A stretch of 64,000 nucleotides of DNA from Sphingobacterium puteale (lineage in GTDB: Bacteria; Bacteroidota; Bacteroidia; Sphingobacteriales; Sphingobacteriaceae): assembly GCF_003627955.1 (NCBI RefSeq), contig NZ_RBWS01000006.1, positions 1-64,000 on the forward strand, read 5' to 3'. The notes below the pieces were generated by a model. It did not search any database. It was not told the DNA's origin and worked only from the letters and a program-made list of their open reading frames with translations. This document shows positions 25,652 to 36,367 of this stretch, in pieces. The position numbers were made by a program, and so were the translations under genes. Each line of letters opens with the position of its first letter. Positions within the stretch are counted from its first letter, which is position 1.

Positions 25652-25706
25652 GCGACAAAAGTACGAATTTTTGCTCTCCTGCCAAATTTTATTTTAGAAA
25701 TAGTTC

Positions 25707-26225
25707 CTATTTAGCTTTTATAAACTGTATATCAGCGCTAAATTTTACATCGTCACTTACCATCACGCCACCTGTTTCCAAAGCTGCATTCCAGTTAAGT
25801 CCAAAATCTGAGCGTTTGATCTTTCCTTCGACGATAAAGCCAGCTTTAGTGTTTCCCCAAGGATCTTTTTGGATACCCGCAAATTCCAGATCAAAAACTA
25901 CAGGTCTGGTCACATCACGGATGGTCAGATTTCCTTTAATTTGATCATTTTCTAAGCTTGTTGCTTCAAATGTTATCGCAGGATATTTTTCTACATCGAA
26001 AAAGTCAGCGCTCTTTAAATGTCCGTCACGTTGCTCATTTCTGGTGTTGATGGAAGCAGTATCAATAGATACTTTTGCAAGTGCGTTCTCAAAAGTATCA
26101 TCTTCTGCATCAAGATCTATTTTAAAACTGTCAAAGTTTCCTTTAACGTTTGTGATCATCATGTGTTTTACTTTGAATTCTATTTCGCTATGTGCAGCGT
26201 CCAATTCCCATTTTCCTTGTGCCAT
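25707..26225 (-). CDS. YceI-family protein
   Basis: 172 aa with the YceI lipocalin-like fold: start WELDAAHSEIEFKVKHMMI, NEQRDGHLKSADFFDVEKYPAITF, then GNLTIRDVTRPVVF and FGLNWNAALETGGVMVSDDV. The family binds isoprenoid-type lipids. No signal peptide is visible, so a cytoplasmic form is likely. A -7-like box TACCTTTG (minus strand, 26259-26266) lies upstream. It is a single-gene unit. Confidence 0.9.
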   Translation of the reverse strand: MAQGKWELDAAHSEIEFKVKHMMITNVKGNFDSFKIDLDAEDDTFENALAKVSIDTASINTRNEQRDGHLKSADFFDVEKYPAITFEATSLENDQIKGNLTIRDVTRPVVFDLEFAGIQKDPWGNTKAGFIVEGKIKRSDFGLNWNAALETGGVMVSDDVKFSADIQFIKAK

Positions 26226-26411
26226 AATTTTATGTTTTTTCTTATTTGTTTAATAACACAAAGGTAACAGCGTTATTTGTCTTTTTGTTTGACCTAGATC
26301 AATAAAATAATCTTGTTGAAAAGCAATCAGTTATTGAAAAACCATAAAAAAAAGCAGGTGATATTTTGGAATTGTTGAACAAATGTCTACTTTTGCATTA
26401 CCGAAAGCGAC

Positions 26412-26488
26412 GCGCCAATAGCTCAGCTGGATAGAGCATCGGTTTTCTAAACCGACGGTCTCAGGTTCGAATCCTGATTGGCGTACCA
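26412..26488 (+). tRNA. tRNA-Arg (anticodon TCT)
   Basis: 77 bases including an encoded CCA (26486-26488). Acceptor GCGCCAA pairs with TTGGCGT (one G-T pair), the D-arm is AGCTCAGCTGGATAGAGC, the anticodon loop TTTCTAA gives TCT, and the T-arm is AGGTTCGAATCCT. Confidence 0.97.
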
Positions 26489-26490
26489 AA

Positions 26491-26524
26491 AAGCCCCTTT
26501 GTTCGACACAGAGGGGCTTTTTTC
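26491..26524 (+). terminator. Terminator of tRNA-Arg
   Basis: Stem AAGCCCCTTTGT with ACAGAGGGGCTT (one G-T pair), short loop, then a T-run, beginning three bases after the CCA end. The following 26525-26859 holds no gene I can support; it should contain the promoter of the alkyltransferase-like gene. Confidence 0.85.
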
Positions 26525-26859
26525 TTATACTGTTCTCAGTTTTTCCCATCTGTTATCTAACTGGTCCAACACAAAAAGTTGGCGACAAATAGCGTTCGCT
26601 CTAAAATATTCAAAGGGTTTCTCTATGTATTTTGGTTAAACGCATAGAAATTAAGGTTACTATTTTTTAATCGCAAAATAGGGGAAGGGGCCGTTTGTCC
26701 AACTATGGTATATGAATTTTGCTTCATTGGAAATCGTCTATTATACTTGATTTTTGTACCTTTAAAAAACGTTGAATGGTAGTTTATTTAGCTTATCAAC
26801 AAAAGAATTAGCAATACTTTGTGGTTAGCTACATGGAGTTAAATGGTGTGATAGCATCT

Positions 26860-27159
26860 ATGATGGATGAAATATTTAAAAAACAGGTATACGAATTAAC
26901 GAGACTGATCCCAAAAGGGCGTGTTTCAACTTATGGTGCTATTGCAAAAGCGTTGGGATATCCGAATCACGCTCGTCATGTTGGAAAAGCAATGAGCGGC
27001 TGTCCAGGAGATGTGCCTGCTCATCGGGTGATTTCCAGTGGTGGCGTATTGTCCGTTCCGGAATTTCAGACCAAACTGGAGGGCGAAGGTATTGTGATAA
27101 ATAATCTTAGGGTCAGGGATTTTAAGAAATTGTTCTGGAATCCGATAAATGAACTTTAA
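26860..27159 (+). CDS. Alkyltransferase-like DNA repair protein (MGMT family, Cys replaced)
   Basis: About 99 aa, the size of the MGMT DNA-binding domain. IPKGRVSTYGAIAKALG is the recognition-helix region and HARHVGKAM follows. The active-site motif PCHRV of methyltransferases is PAHRVI here, so the acceptor cysteine is missing and the protein should flag alkylated guanine for excision repair rather than repair it, as known for ATL proteins. Upstream in-frame starts exist at 26821 (GTG) and 26833; the ATG at 26860 gives the family-like N-terminus MMDEIFKKQVYEL. Confidence 0.85.
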   Translation: MMDEIFKKQVYELTRLIPKGRVSTYGAIAKALGYPNHARHVGKAMSGCPGDVPAHRVISSGGVLSVPEFQTKLEGEGIVINNLRVRDFKKLFWNPINEL

Positions 27160-27170
27160 AAACTGGATAA

Positions 27171-27701
27171 ATGGTAAAATATTGTGCGTTTTTACGGGGA
27201 GTAAATGTAAGGGGAACTAATATGAAGATGGCCGATGTATGTCGGGTATTTAAAGATACTGGCATGGATCATGTAAGTTCAGTGTTGGCTTCCGGAAACA
27301 TTGTTTTTTCATCGGATAGCCCTGTGGACGAACTTAAAATCGTTTTGGAAGCTGCTATGTCTAAGTCTTTTTCCTACGAAGCTTTTTTGTTCATTAAATC
27401 GGAGGAAGAAATTGCGCTATTCAGACGTAATATTCCTTTTGACATTCGTCCCGATTTTCATATTTATGCTTTTGTAGGTTTGCTGGGTGTAGAAGAACTG
27501 CTCATGCAAGAATTCAATATCAGTACCAAAGCAGCTGATGAAAGAGCCGAAGTGATTAACGGCGTATTTTATTGGCAGGTGCCCAAAGGTAATACACTGG
27601 ATTCAACGTTCGGAAAAATATTGGGTAAGAAAAGTCTGAAGGATAAGTTCACCAGCCGCAATGTGAACACATTTGAAAAAATTCTGAAGATAATGCAATA
27701 G
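27171..27701 (+). CDS. DUF1697-family protein
   Basis: 176 aa, matching the family layout: YCAFLRGVNVRGTNMKMADV at the start, VLASGNIVFSS, and the C-terminal SRNVNTFEKIL. Function is unknown in the family. It lies 11 bases after the alkyltransferase-like gene and is probably cotranscribed. Confidence 0.88.
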   Translation: MVKYCAFLRGVNVRGTNMKMADVCRVFKDTGMDHVSSVLASGNIVFSSDSPVDELKIVLEAAMSKSFSYEAFLFIKSEEEIALFRRNIPFDIRPDFHIYAFVGLLGVEELLMQEFNISTKAADERAEVINGVFYWQVPKGNTLDSTFGKILGKKSLKDKFTSRNVNTFEKILKIMQ

Positions 27702-27731
27702 GCTATTATTGTTATTGCACGCTAACATTAA

Positions 27732-27771
27732 AAAGGCGTAATGATTATCGGATAATAGCCAGTACGCCTTT
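27732..27771. terminator. Convergent terminator hairpin
   Basis: AAAGGCGTA (27732-27740) pairs with TACGCCTTT (27763-27771), enclosing a smaller ATTATC/GATAAT hairpin. A second possible stem pairs GGCTATTAT (27702-27710) with ATAATAGCC (27752-27760). It lies between the DUF1697 gene and the convergent reductase gene. Confidence 0.55.
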
Positions 27772-27796
27772 GATATTAAAGTAATTTACACATTGA

Positions 27797-28834
27797 TCAG
27801 CTTTTCTCAATTTCTGCGGATTGAGCCCATATATTAATATGTCCATCTTTTGCATAGAGATCAATCTCATGGATTTCTTCTGCCGTGAATGATAGGTTTT
27901 TGAGTGATCCGACACAATCAATGACCTGTTGCGGTCTCGACGCCCCAATAAGTGCAGAAGTCACCTGTTGTTTTCGAAAAACCCATGCAATGGCCATTTG
28001 TGCTAAGGACTGCCCTCTACGTTGTGCAATCGCATGTAGCGCCTGAATATTTTTTCGGTTTTCTTCACTAAGAAACTTGGTCTGCAAGGATTTTGATTGT
28101 GAAGCCCTGCTATTTTCAGGAATATCATGTAAATATTTATCGGTTAACATGCCCTGGGCAAGTGGAGAGAAAACAATTGAACCAATACCAATCTCGCCCA
28201 GAGTGTCTAATAGACCATCCGACTCAACCCATCGATTCAGCATGGAATAGCTCGGTTGATGGATAACAAATGGTGTTCCCAATGATTTCAGTATTGTATA
28301 GGCTTCCTTGGTACGTTGTGAGTTGTAGGACGAAATACCGACATAAAGAGCTTTCCCGTTTCGCACGAGCTGATCCAGGGCCATCATGGATTCCTCTAAT
28401 GGCGTGTTTGGATCGAAGCGATGTGAATAGAAAATGTCAACGTAATCTGTTCCTAAACGTTTTAAGGATTGATCACAACTGGAAATAATATATTTTCGGC
28501 TGCCCCATTCGCCATAAGGGCCGTCCCACATGTGATAACCTGCTTTTGTTGAAATGATCAGCTCATCGCGATATCCCGCAAACTGTTGCTTAAGAATTTG
28601 TCCGAATGCAATTTCCGCGCTACCCGGAGGCGGTCCATAGTTATTGGCTAGATCGAAATGCGTGATTCCGAGATCAAAAGCCGTTGTGCAGATGTCAACT
28701 TTGGTTTGATGTGCCGTGTCATTCCCAAAATTGTGCCATAAACCTAAGGAGATCGCTGGTAACTGAAGGCCGGATTTGCCACAACGGTTATAAATCATCT
28801 GTTGATAGCGATCGGGATGGGGAGTGTATTGCAT
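27797..28834 (-). CDS. Aldo/keto reductase, L-glyceraldehyde-3-phosphate reductase type
   Basis: 345 aa, NADPH-dependent reductase. It begins with the HPDRYQQMIYNRCGKSGLQLP signature of the YghZ/MgrA subgroup. Catalytic residues are visible: Asp61 and Tyr66 (DLANNYG), Lys97 (STKAGY) and His138 (YSHRFD). Predicted to detoxify L-glyceraldehyde 3-phosphate or methylglyoxal. A TATATTTG -7-like box (minus strand, 28855-28862) precedes it. Confidence 0.9.
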   Translation of the reverse strand: MQYTPHPDRYQQMIYNRCGKSGLQLPAISLGLWHNFGNDTAHQTKVDICTTAFDLGITHFDLANNYGPPPGSAEIAFGQILKQQFAGYRDELIISTKAGYHMWDGPYGEWGSRKYIISSCDQSLKRLGTDYVDIFYSHRFDPNTPLEESMMALDQLVRNGKALYVGISSYNSQRTKEAYTILKSLGTPFVIHQPSYSMLNRWVESDGLLDTLGEIGIGSIVFSPLAQGMLTDKYLHDIPENSRASQSKSLQTKFLSEENRKNIQALHAIAQRRGQSLAQMAIAWVFRKQQVTSALIGASRPQQVIDCVGSLKNLSFTAEEIHEIDLYAKDGHINIWAQSAEIEKS

Positions 28835-28943
28835 AAAATTGAATTGTTTTATTCCAAATATAAGTAATAAACAAATTTCCCCGAATTGAAATTTAATGTA
28901 TTTTTATATCAAATTTTGAATAAGTTGAAGCTGTAAAAAAAAG

Positions 28944-29585
28944 ATGAAGAAAATCACTTGGATCGTAGGGTTGTTTTTGTTCTGGGCAGGCGGTGCCCAT
29001 GCACAGTCGAAACACCTATTATTTAAAACCGCATTTGGGGAGTTTAAGGTTGTACTTTATGATTTTACACCACATCATCGTGATTTGATGTTAAGGTCGA
29101 TTAAAGATAGTGTTTATCAGAATGCCCTTTTCAATCGTATTATTGAAAATTTTGTTGTACAAGGGGGAGAACATGATATAGATATAGAAAAGAAGGAGGC
29201 AGCAGATCCCTTACACCGGAAACCTAGACTGGCGGCGGAATTTGACGAACGTGCTTTTCATAAAATGGGGGCATTAGGAGCGGGACGAGACGGCAACCCG
29301 GAAAAAGCTTCCTTCCTTGATCAGATTTATTTTGTCGTTGGAAAAAAGATCAGCTCCGCAGATCTCGATAGCTTGGAAGCAAAAAAGGGTATAAAATACA
29401 GTAAAGAACAGCGTAAGGAATATTTAGCGCATGGTGGGCAACCTAGGCTTGATCATGATTTTACAGTTTTTGGCGAAATTTATCAGGGTCTTGATGTGAT
29501 CTTGAAGATTAGTCAGGTTAAAACAGATCAACTAGACTTTCCATTAGAAAAAGTACCTTTCACCATTGTGGAAATAAAGGAATAA
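28944..29585 (+). CDS. Exported cyclophilin-type peptidyl-prolyl isomerase
   Basis: 213 aa with a signal peptide (MKKITWIVGLFLFWAGGAHAQ). The cyclophilin core shows FGEFKVVLYD, FNRIIENFVVQGGEHD, a GALGAGRDGNPEKAS segment and HDFTVFGEIYQGLDVI. An insertion (about 130-165, KYSKEQRKEYLAHGG) is characteristic of Bacteroidota periplasmic forms. Predicted to assist folding of envelope proteins. Single-gene unit ended by the hairpin overlapping its stop codon. Confidence 0.88.
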   Translation: MKKITWIVGLFLFWAGGAHAQSKHLLFKTAFGEFKVVLYDFTPHHRDLMLRSIKDSVYQNALFNRIIENFVVQGGEHDIDIEKKEAADPLHRKPRLAAEFDERAFHKMGALGAGRDGNPEKASFLDQIYFVVGKKISSADLDSLEAKKGIKYSKEQRKEYLAHGGQPRLDHDFTVFGEIYQGLDVILKISQVKTDQLDFPLEKVPFTIVEIKE

Positions 29586-29613
29586 AACCATCCTTCAAGA
29601 TGGTTTTATTCTT
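29582..29613. terminator. Hairpin terminator after cyclophilin gene
   Basis: Perfect 11-bp stem (ATAAAACCATC at 29582-29592 with GATGGTTTTAT at 29599-29609), loop of 6. It overlaps the cyclophilin stop codon and lies 34 bases after the end of the convergent HdeD gene. Confidence 0.75.
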
Positions 29614-29646
29614 TAGTCGGGCATTTGTCTTTTTATAAGCCTTCCT

Positions 29647-30282
29647 TTATCTGTTGTATTGTTCAAATTCTTCCTTTAATTTTTCGTAACGTTCTTTCCA
29701 TTCATGAGGAAGTTTGTCGGGGATATTTTTCAGACTTTTCAATTGAAAAGCAAATACACAGGCCGCAAAACCGGCGGTGCTAATTGCCATCCCCGTCCAT
29801 ATCACAAGAGATAGCCCTGCAAAGAGCGGGTTCCAAAGTAAAATAAAGCTAAAAACAATGCCTAGTACCGCAAATAACGTAATCCAGCCCCAAGATTTAC
29901 TGCCATAATTTTTGAGATCAAAGGAGAAGGACAACAGTTGAAATGACCTGAACAAAGCATAAAATCCGACAATAAAAGACAAAGTGCCCGCAGATAATAG
30001 GGGATTGGTCATGAGTAAAATTCCAAATAAGACGTAAAGAATGCCCCCGGTAAGGTACCAGCCCCAACCGTCAACCTCATTTTTGTTTTGTAAGGCAAAA
30101 ATAATTTCCAGTACCCCAGAAACAATGAATGACCAGGAAAACAACATGCTCAATGCGAGAAAGGACGTGACGGGAGTGGATATCGTATAGAAACCCAATA
30201 AAATTAAGAGAATTCCTATGATAAGCGGAATATACCAATGCTTGATGGAGGATCTGATTGTTTTTAAAAATGAATTTGCCAT
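29647..30282 (-). CDS. HdeD-family membrane protein (DUF308)
   Basis: 211 aa with six hydrophobic segments in paired repeats (WYIPLIIGILLILLGFYTI, WSFIVSGVLEIIFAL, WGWYLTGGILYVLFGILL, FIVGFYALFRSFQLL and two more), followed by a charged C-terminal tail. HdeD proteins are linked to acid stress in enterobacteria; the role in Bacteroidota is not known to me. The upstream 30283-30726 contains no supportable gene. Confidence 0.88.
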   Translation of the reverse strand: MANSFLKTIRSSIKHWYIPLIIGILLILLGFYTISTPVTSFLALSMLFSWSFIVSGVLEIIFALQNKNEVDGWGWYLTGGILYVLFGILLMTNPLLSAGTLSFIVGFYALFRSFQLLSFSFDLKNYGSKSWGWITLFAVLGIVFSFILLWNPLFAGLSLVIWTGMAISTAGFAACVFAFQLKSLKNIPDKLPHEWKERYEKLKEEFEQYNR

Positions 30283-30726
30283 AATAGTGTTTTTAAATTT
30301 AAATCTTTCCGGTCTCTTTTAAAATAGTGTAAGGTGCATACATAACATTGATTTCAGCATTTGTATACTTCAATTCTGTTTCTAATCTAGAAATGGAAGC
30401 AACTAATGTTATCAACTGTTGGTGCCAATTGGTTCAAATACTTTTTCCAATAATATGCTACGGCCTAGCCGCAAACGTTTTGTTGTATATCGGCACATTA
30501 CGTCTTGGGTAGGCCTTATTGTATTTAATGTATGCGGTATTAACAGTTACGCTAAACTTTTGTTTCAGGCAAGCTCATATTTCTTGTTTTTGGGAATTTG
30601 CAAATCTTTTTACAAGCGTGGGGTAGGGCTAAAAAGAATGGAACTTGTTACATCAATAAAAGGAAACTGTCTATTTTTTGACGGGCAGCATGTAGTTGGG
30701 GAACTTACCGTTGGGATTCAAGGTCG

Positions 30727-30770
30727 AAAAAAAGAGTCTTCCAAAGCATATTCGATTGGAGGACTCTTTC
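30727..30770 (-). terminator. Terminator of the AKR5-type reductase gene
   Basis: A 14-bp stem with one G-T pair (AAAGAGTCTTCCAA at 30731-30744 with TTGGAGGACTCTTT at 30756-30769), T-run on the minus strand. It lies 28 bases beyond the leftward reductase stop. Confidence 0.75.
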
Positions 30771-30797
30771 TATGTGATTTGAAAGATTATCGATGAT

Positions 30798-31637
30798 TTA
30801 GAATGCTACTTTTTTAGGATCCGATCCAGAGAAACCCATTGCTGGTAATGTCCGAATTATCTTGATATCTTCCTCCGTAAGGTCGAAGCTATCAATATCC
30901 AAGTTTCGTTTAATATTTGCCGGATTGGTGGATTTTGGTAGTGGTAAAATGCCCTGCGAGAGTGAAAATTTAATACAGATCTGTCCCACACTGGTAGACT
31001 TCTGCTCCGCTAAAGCGATCAGGGTCTCATCCTGCAATATTCTTCCCGAGCCGAGTGGGGACCATGCCTGCACTAAAATATCATTTGATTTGCAAAGCTC
31101 GACAGTTTCCTCTTGCAGATAACCGGGGTGAAATTCAATTTGATTGACAGCCGGGATGATCGTTGCTGTTTCCAATAATTTGGCGAGATATTCTTTCGGG
31201 AAATTGCTAATCCCGATAGCTTTTACCTTTCCTTGTTGATATAAATATTCAAGGGCTTTCCATGTTTCAGCGTTGATCGTTGCCCAGTTTTCGAATTGTG
31301 ATTCATTCGCCGGCCAGTGAATCAAATAAAGATCAATGTACTCCAAACCCAAGTCTGCTAGGGATTTTTCGAATGCAGCAATTGTTTTATCATAGCCACG
31401 CTCGGTATTCCATAGTTTGGTTGTTATGAATAATGTATCACGCGCTATTCCGCTGTCTTTGATCGCGCGGCCTACACTTTTTTCGTTACCATATATGGCG
31501 GCGGTATCAATATGTGTATACCCGACTTTCAATGCTTCCGTAACGGCCTGATATGCCTCTTCACCTTCGGGAATTTGCCAAGTTCCAAATCCAATTGCTG
31601 GAATATCAATTCCATTGTTCAATTTGAATGATTTCAT
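30798..31637 (-). CDS. Aldo/keto reductase (2,5-diketo-D-gluconate reductase-like)
   Basis: 279 aa with the catalytic tetrad Asp44 and Tyr49 (IDTAAIYGNE), Lys74 (TTKLWN) and His107 (LIHWP), and the NADPH-binding end LPKSTNPANIKRN. It belongs to the small soluble AKR subgroup (AKR5-like) that reduces keto sugars or aldehydes. Substrate cannot be read from sequence. Confidence 0.9.
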   Translation of the reverse strand: MKSFKLNNGIDIPAIGFGTWQIPEGEEAYQAVTEALKVGYTHIDTAAIYGNEKSVGRAIKDSGIARDTLFITTKLWNTERGYDKTIAAFEKSLADLGLEYIDLYLIHWPANESQFENWATINAETWKALEYLYQQGKVKAIGISNFPKEYLAKLLETATIIPAVNQIEFHPGYLQEETVELCKSNDILVQAWSPLGSGRILQDETLIALAEQKSTSVGQICIKFSLSQGILPLPKSTNPANIKRNLDIDSFDLTEEDIKIIRTLPAMGFSGSDPKKVAF

Positions 31638-31903
31638 GCTTAATCGTATTTTATTGTTTGACTAAATTAGGGTTTCGATTGTATTATCCCGTCATTGAAA
31701 TGTAAAGAGGGTTGTCTTTTCGAGAGAAGAACCCAAACTTATTCTGGATTGCCAAAATATATTTATTTTCACAATTTTATTGTCAAAAAGGTCGGATTAA
31801 CGCAGGGTTTATGGCATTAATTCTTATCTTTAGGCGAAATTTTGAAAAAATTAGATTTTCATTGATTTCACATAGCATTAAAAATTAAACATATTTCTAA
31901 TAG

Positions 31904-34129
<2,226 letters not shown>

Positions 34130-34158
34130 GGGTTACCTGATGTTGTGATAAAATAAGA

Positions 34159-34192
34159 AGAGCCCCGTTCAATGATCGGGGCTCTAATTTTT
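34159..34192 (+). terminator. Terminator of icd
   Basis: Perfect 9-bp stem AGAGCCCCG (34159-34167) with CGGGGCTCT (34177-34185), loop of 9, then a T-rich tract, 30 bases after the icd stop. Confidence 0.85.
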
Positions 34193-34235
34193 GGGTCTAG
34201 TTGTTATATGCTCTTACTTTATCGAAAGGAATAAT

Positions 34236-35189
34236 CTATTTTAACGGATATTTTACACCTTTAAATGTCATCTTGACAGGTTGAATACGACCCTTTTTGT
34301 CAAATTTCATCTCGTCTATACAAGTGACACGTTCATTCGCGCCTTCCTTGCCCAATGGTCTGCGATGATAAACAATGAAATATTTATCCTTATTAGGAAC
34401 CTTGATGACTGAATGGTGCCCGGCACCGACGGCAACTTCCGGATCACGTTCGAGGATAGTTCCAATGCGCTCAAATGGCCCAAACGGAGAGTCGGCAATT
34501 GCATAAGCGACCTTATAGTCGGGACCTGTCCAGCCGCCCTCTGACCACATAAAGTAGTATTTTCCCTCTTTGATAAACATAAATGGGCCCTCGACATAAT
34601 CCTTTGGCGTAATTTCTTTGTAATAAGTTCCGTCATCAAAAGGAAGCAAACCCGTAAAATCCGGTTTGAGTTTGACCATATTGCAATGTTTCCAGCCACC
34701 ATAATACATATAGAATGTACCGTCTTTATCTTTAAAAACAAATTGATCTATGGGTTGCGCGCCGTTGATAATATCATTTATCAATGGTTTGCCTAGAAGA
34801 TCTGTATAAGGGCCTTCAGGTTTGTCCGCTACAGCCACGCCAATTCCGCCGATTTCCCCTTCATGCACGTCGTTAGCACTAAAGAACAAATAATATTTAC
34901 CGTTATTTTCAAGTACGGCTGGCGCCCACATCGCTTTTTCGGCCCATTTTACCTGGGTATTTTGGAGTACCCGCGGATGTTTTTCCCAATGTGCTAAATC
35001 CGAAGAAGAAAATGCATCAAAAAATAGTTGTTCTTCATACGGGGCTGAATAGGTCGGGAAAATCCAATATTTGTCATTATAAATAATTCCCTCGGGATCG
35101 GCATAATTACCATTTAAAACTGGATTCTTTTGCGCAATAAGTGTCGTCGCCAGAAACAAAGATGTTGTCGTAAAAAATGTCTTGATCAT
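34236..35189 (-). CDS. Exported glycoside hydrolase family 43 enzyme
   Basis: 317 aa with a signal peptide (MIKTFFTTTSLFLATTLIAQ). The five-bladed beta-propeller catalytic residues are in place: base Asp31 (NYADPEG), pKa-modulating Asp148 (PIDQFVF) and acid Glu200 (VEGPFMF). GH43 enzymes release arabinose or xylose from plant polysaccharides; there is no adjacent SusCD pair, so it is an orphan glycosidase here. Confidence 0.9.
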   Translation of the reverse strand: MIKTFFTTTSLFLATTLIAQKNPVLNGNYADPEGIIYNDKYWIFPTYSAPYEEQLFFDAFSSSDLAHWEKHPRVLQNTQVKWAEKAMWAPAVLENNGKYYLFFSANDVHEGEIGGIGVAVADKPEGPYTDLLGKPLINDIINGAQPIDQFVFKDKDGTFYMYYGGWKHCNMVKLKPDFTGLLPFDDGTYYKEITPKDYVEGPFMFIKEGKYYFMWSEGGWTGPDYKVAYAIADSPFGPFERIGTILERDPEVAVGAGHHSVIKVPNKDKYFIVYHRRPLGKEGANERVTCIDEMKFDKKGRIQPVKMTFKGVKYPLK

Positions 35190-35405
35190 CGTTATGGTTT
35201 AAAGGTTTAAGATAATACTTTCTATAGGAGCATATAGCTGATAAAATATCATTTTTATGCTGATTTTTCTCAATATTTTTAAAATGTTAAAATTATGTTA
35301 AAATATGGCTGAGCTTTCGAATCTTTCCGCTTTATTTCACATATTTGTTTATGTCATTTCCAAATGGCATAAATACTTTTCATAAAATAGGTTAATAATA
35401 TGGCT

Positions 35406-35440
35406 AAAATACCCGAAGTCCCCCAGGCTTCGGGTATTTT
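35406..35440 (-). terminator. Terminator of META-domain gene
   Basis: Perfect 13-bp stem (AAAATACCCGAAG at 35406-35418 with CTTCGGGTATTTT at 35428-35440), loop of 9, immediately after the leftward gene's stop. The remaining 35190-35405 holds the promoter region of the GH43 gene and nothing else I recognise. Confidence 0.8.
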
Positions 35441-35441
35441 C

Positions 35442-36329
35442 TTATTCACGCTCCAACCCGAAGATCATAACTAATTTCCCATCAATATAAAAGTTTAAAG
35501 TCTGCTCGGCAATATCAAATTGAAGCTGCTTTTGCTCCAGTACTGCAAAGAAATCATTTTCAATATTGGCTCCGTTACAGGATTTCATCGTACTGGCGAG
35601 ACGCGGAAAACTGATCACATTGCCTTTAATGCCAAAATTACCCCAGAAATTATTACATCCTGTCGATCCGGCAATGGTGCCATTTTTTGCATCGAAACCG
35701 ATATTGGCCTTATTACTTGAAACATCTTTACCATTTAACTGCAGTAAATTCCACTTGAATCTGGCAAGAAATGAAGCCACACTGGGTAGATCGGTGACCC
35801 TTTCTTTGGAAATAATGTCAAGTAATTCATATTGAATGCTGTCGGTGTCTTTTGCTTTCGTTTGCTTTACTTTTATACGATAACGATATTGTTCTTGGTA
35901 ATCGAAACCGAGGATCGGATTGGAAATATATTCCCATTTGTTTTTTTTACTGGATTTCACCTGGAGGCAGTTCAATTTTCCCGATGTTGGATTATTTACA
36001 TAATTCTCGGCAACATCCCAGATGGCAATTTCCGTGTTTTTGGTCTGGGATTTGTTGATTATTTCCGCCAGTGCATAGATTGATGTTTGTGCAGTCTGCG
36101 TTTTTTTTACCCGAATCGTGTATTCAAAGTTGGCATTGTAGTTAAACTGTTGTATTTCTGCATAGAATTTTTCCCAGTTTTTACTATTGTAATACTTTAC
36201 GAGATAGGGAGGTGTACTTTCGAGCCCGGATTTAACTTTTATCCGAAACAAGCTGATTTGTGCATATAATCCGTACGGGAATAGAAATAAGGAGATAAAA
36301 AATAAGCTGGATTTCAGGGATTTCTTCAT
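35442..36329 (-). CDS. Exported protein with two DUF4377-like domains and a META domain
   Basis: 295 aa. A signal peptide (to about GLYAQ) is followed by two similar segments, about 25-95 (FEYTIRVKKTQ...IYALAEII) and about 115-175 (LQVKSSKKNKWEYI ... YRYRIKVKQ...YELLDII), both of DUF4377 type. A HslJ-like META domain (about 185-290: WNLLQLNGK, FDAKNGTIAGSTGCNNFWGNF, MKSCNGANIENDFF) ends the protein. META proteins of this kind are associated with envelope stress; no enzymatic role is known. Confidence 0.82.
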   Translation of the reverse strand: MKKSLKSSLFFISLFLFPYGLYAQISLFRIKVKSGLESTPPYLVKYYNSKNWEKFYAEIQQFNYNANFEYTIRVKKTQTAQTSIYALAEIINKSQTKNTEIAIWDVAENYVNNPTSGKLNCLQVKSSKKNKWEYISNPILGFDYQEQYRYRIKVKQTKAKDTDSIQYELLDIISKERVTDLPSVASFLARFKWNLLQLNGKDVSSNKANIGFDAKNGTIAGSTGCNNFWGNFGIKGNVISFPRLASTMKSCNGANIENDFFAVLEQKQLQFDIAEQTLNFYIDGKLVMIFGLERE

Positions 36330-36367
36330 AATGGGCGTTAAATATCAATAAAAACGTATCTTTAAAC

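Noticed and set aside
26331..26549. 72-codon leftward frame containing RQSGFEPETVG
   Set aside because: It is a translation of the reverse strand of tRNA-Arg and its terminator.
30419..30796. 125-codon rightward open frame
   Set aside because: It starts at TTG, shows no recognisable domain, and runs through the minus-strand terminator of the neighbouring reductase gene. It is best read as chance in an intergenic region.
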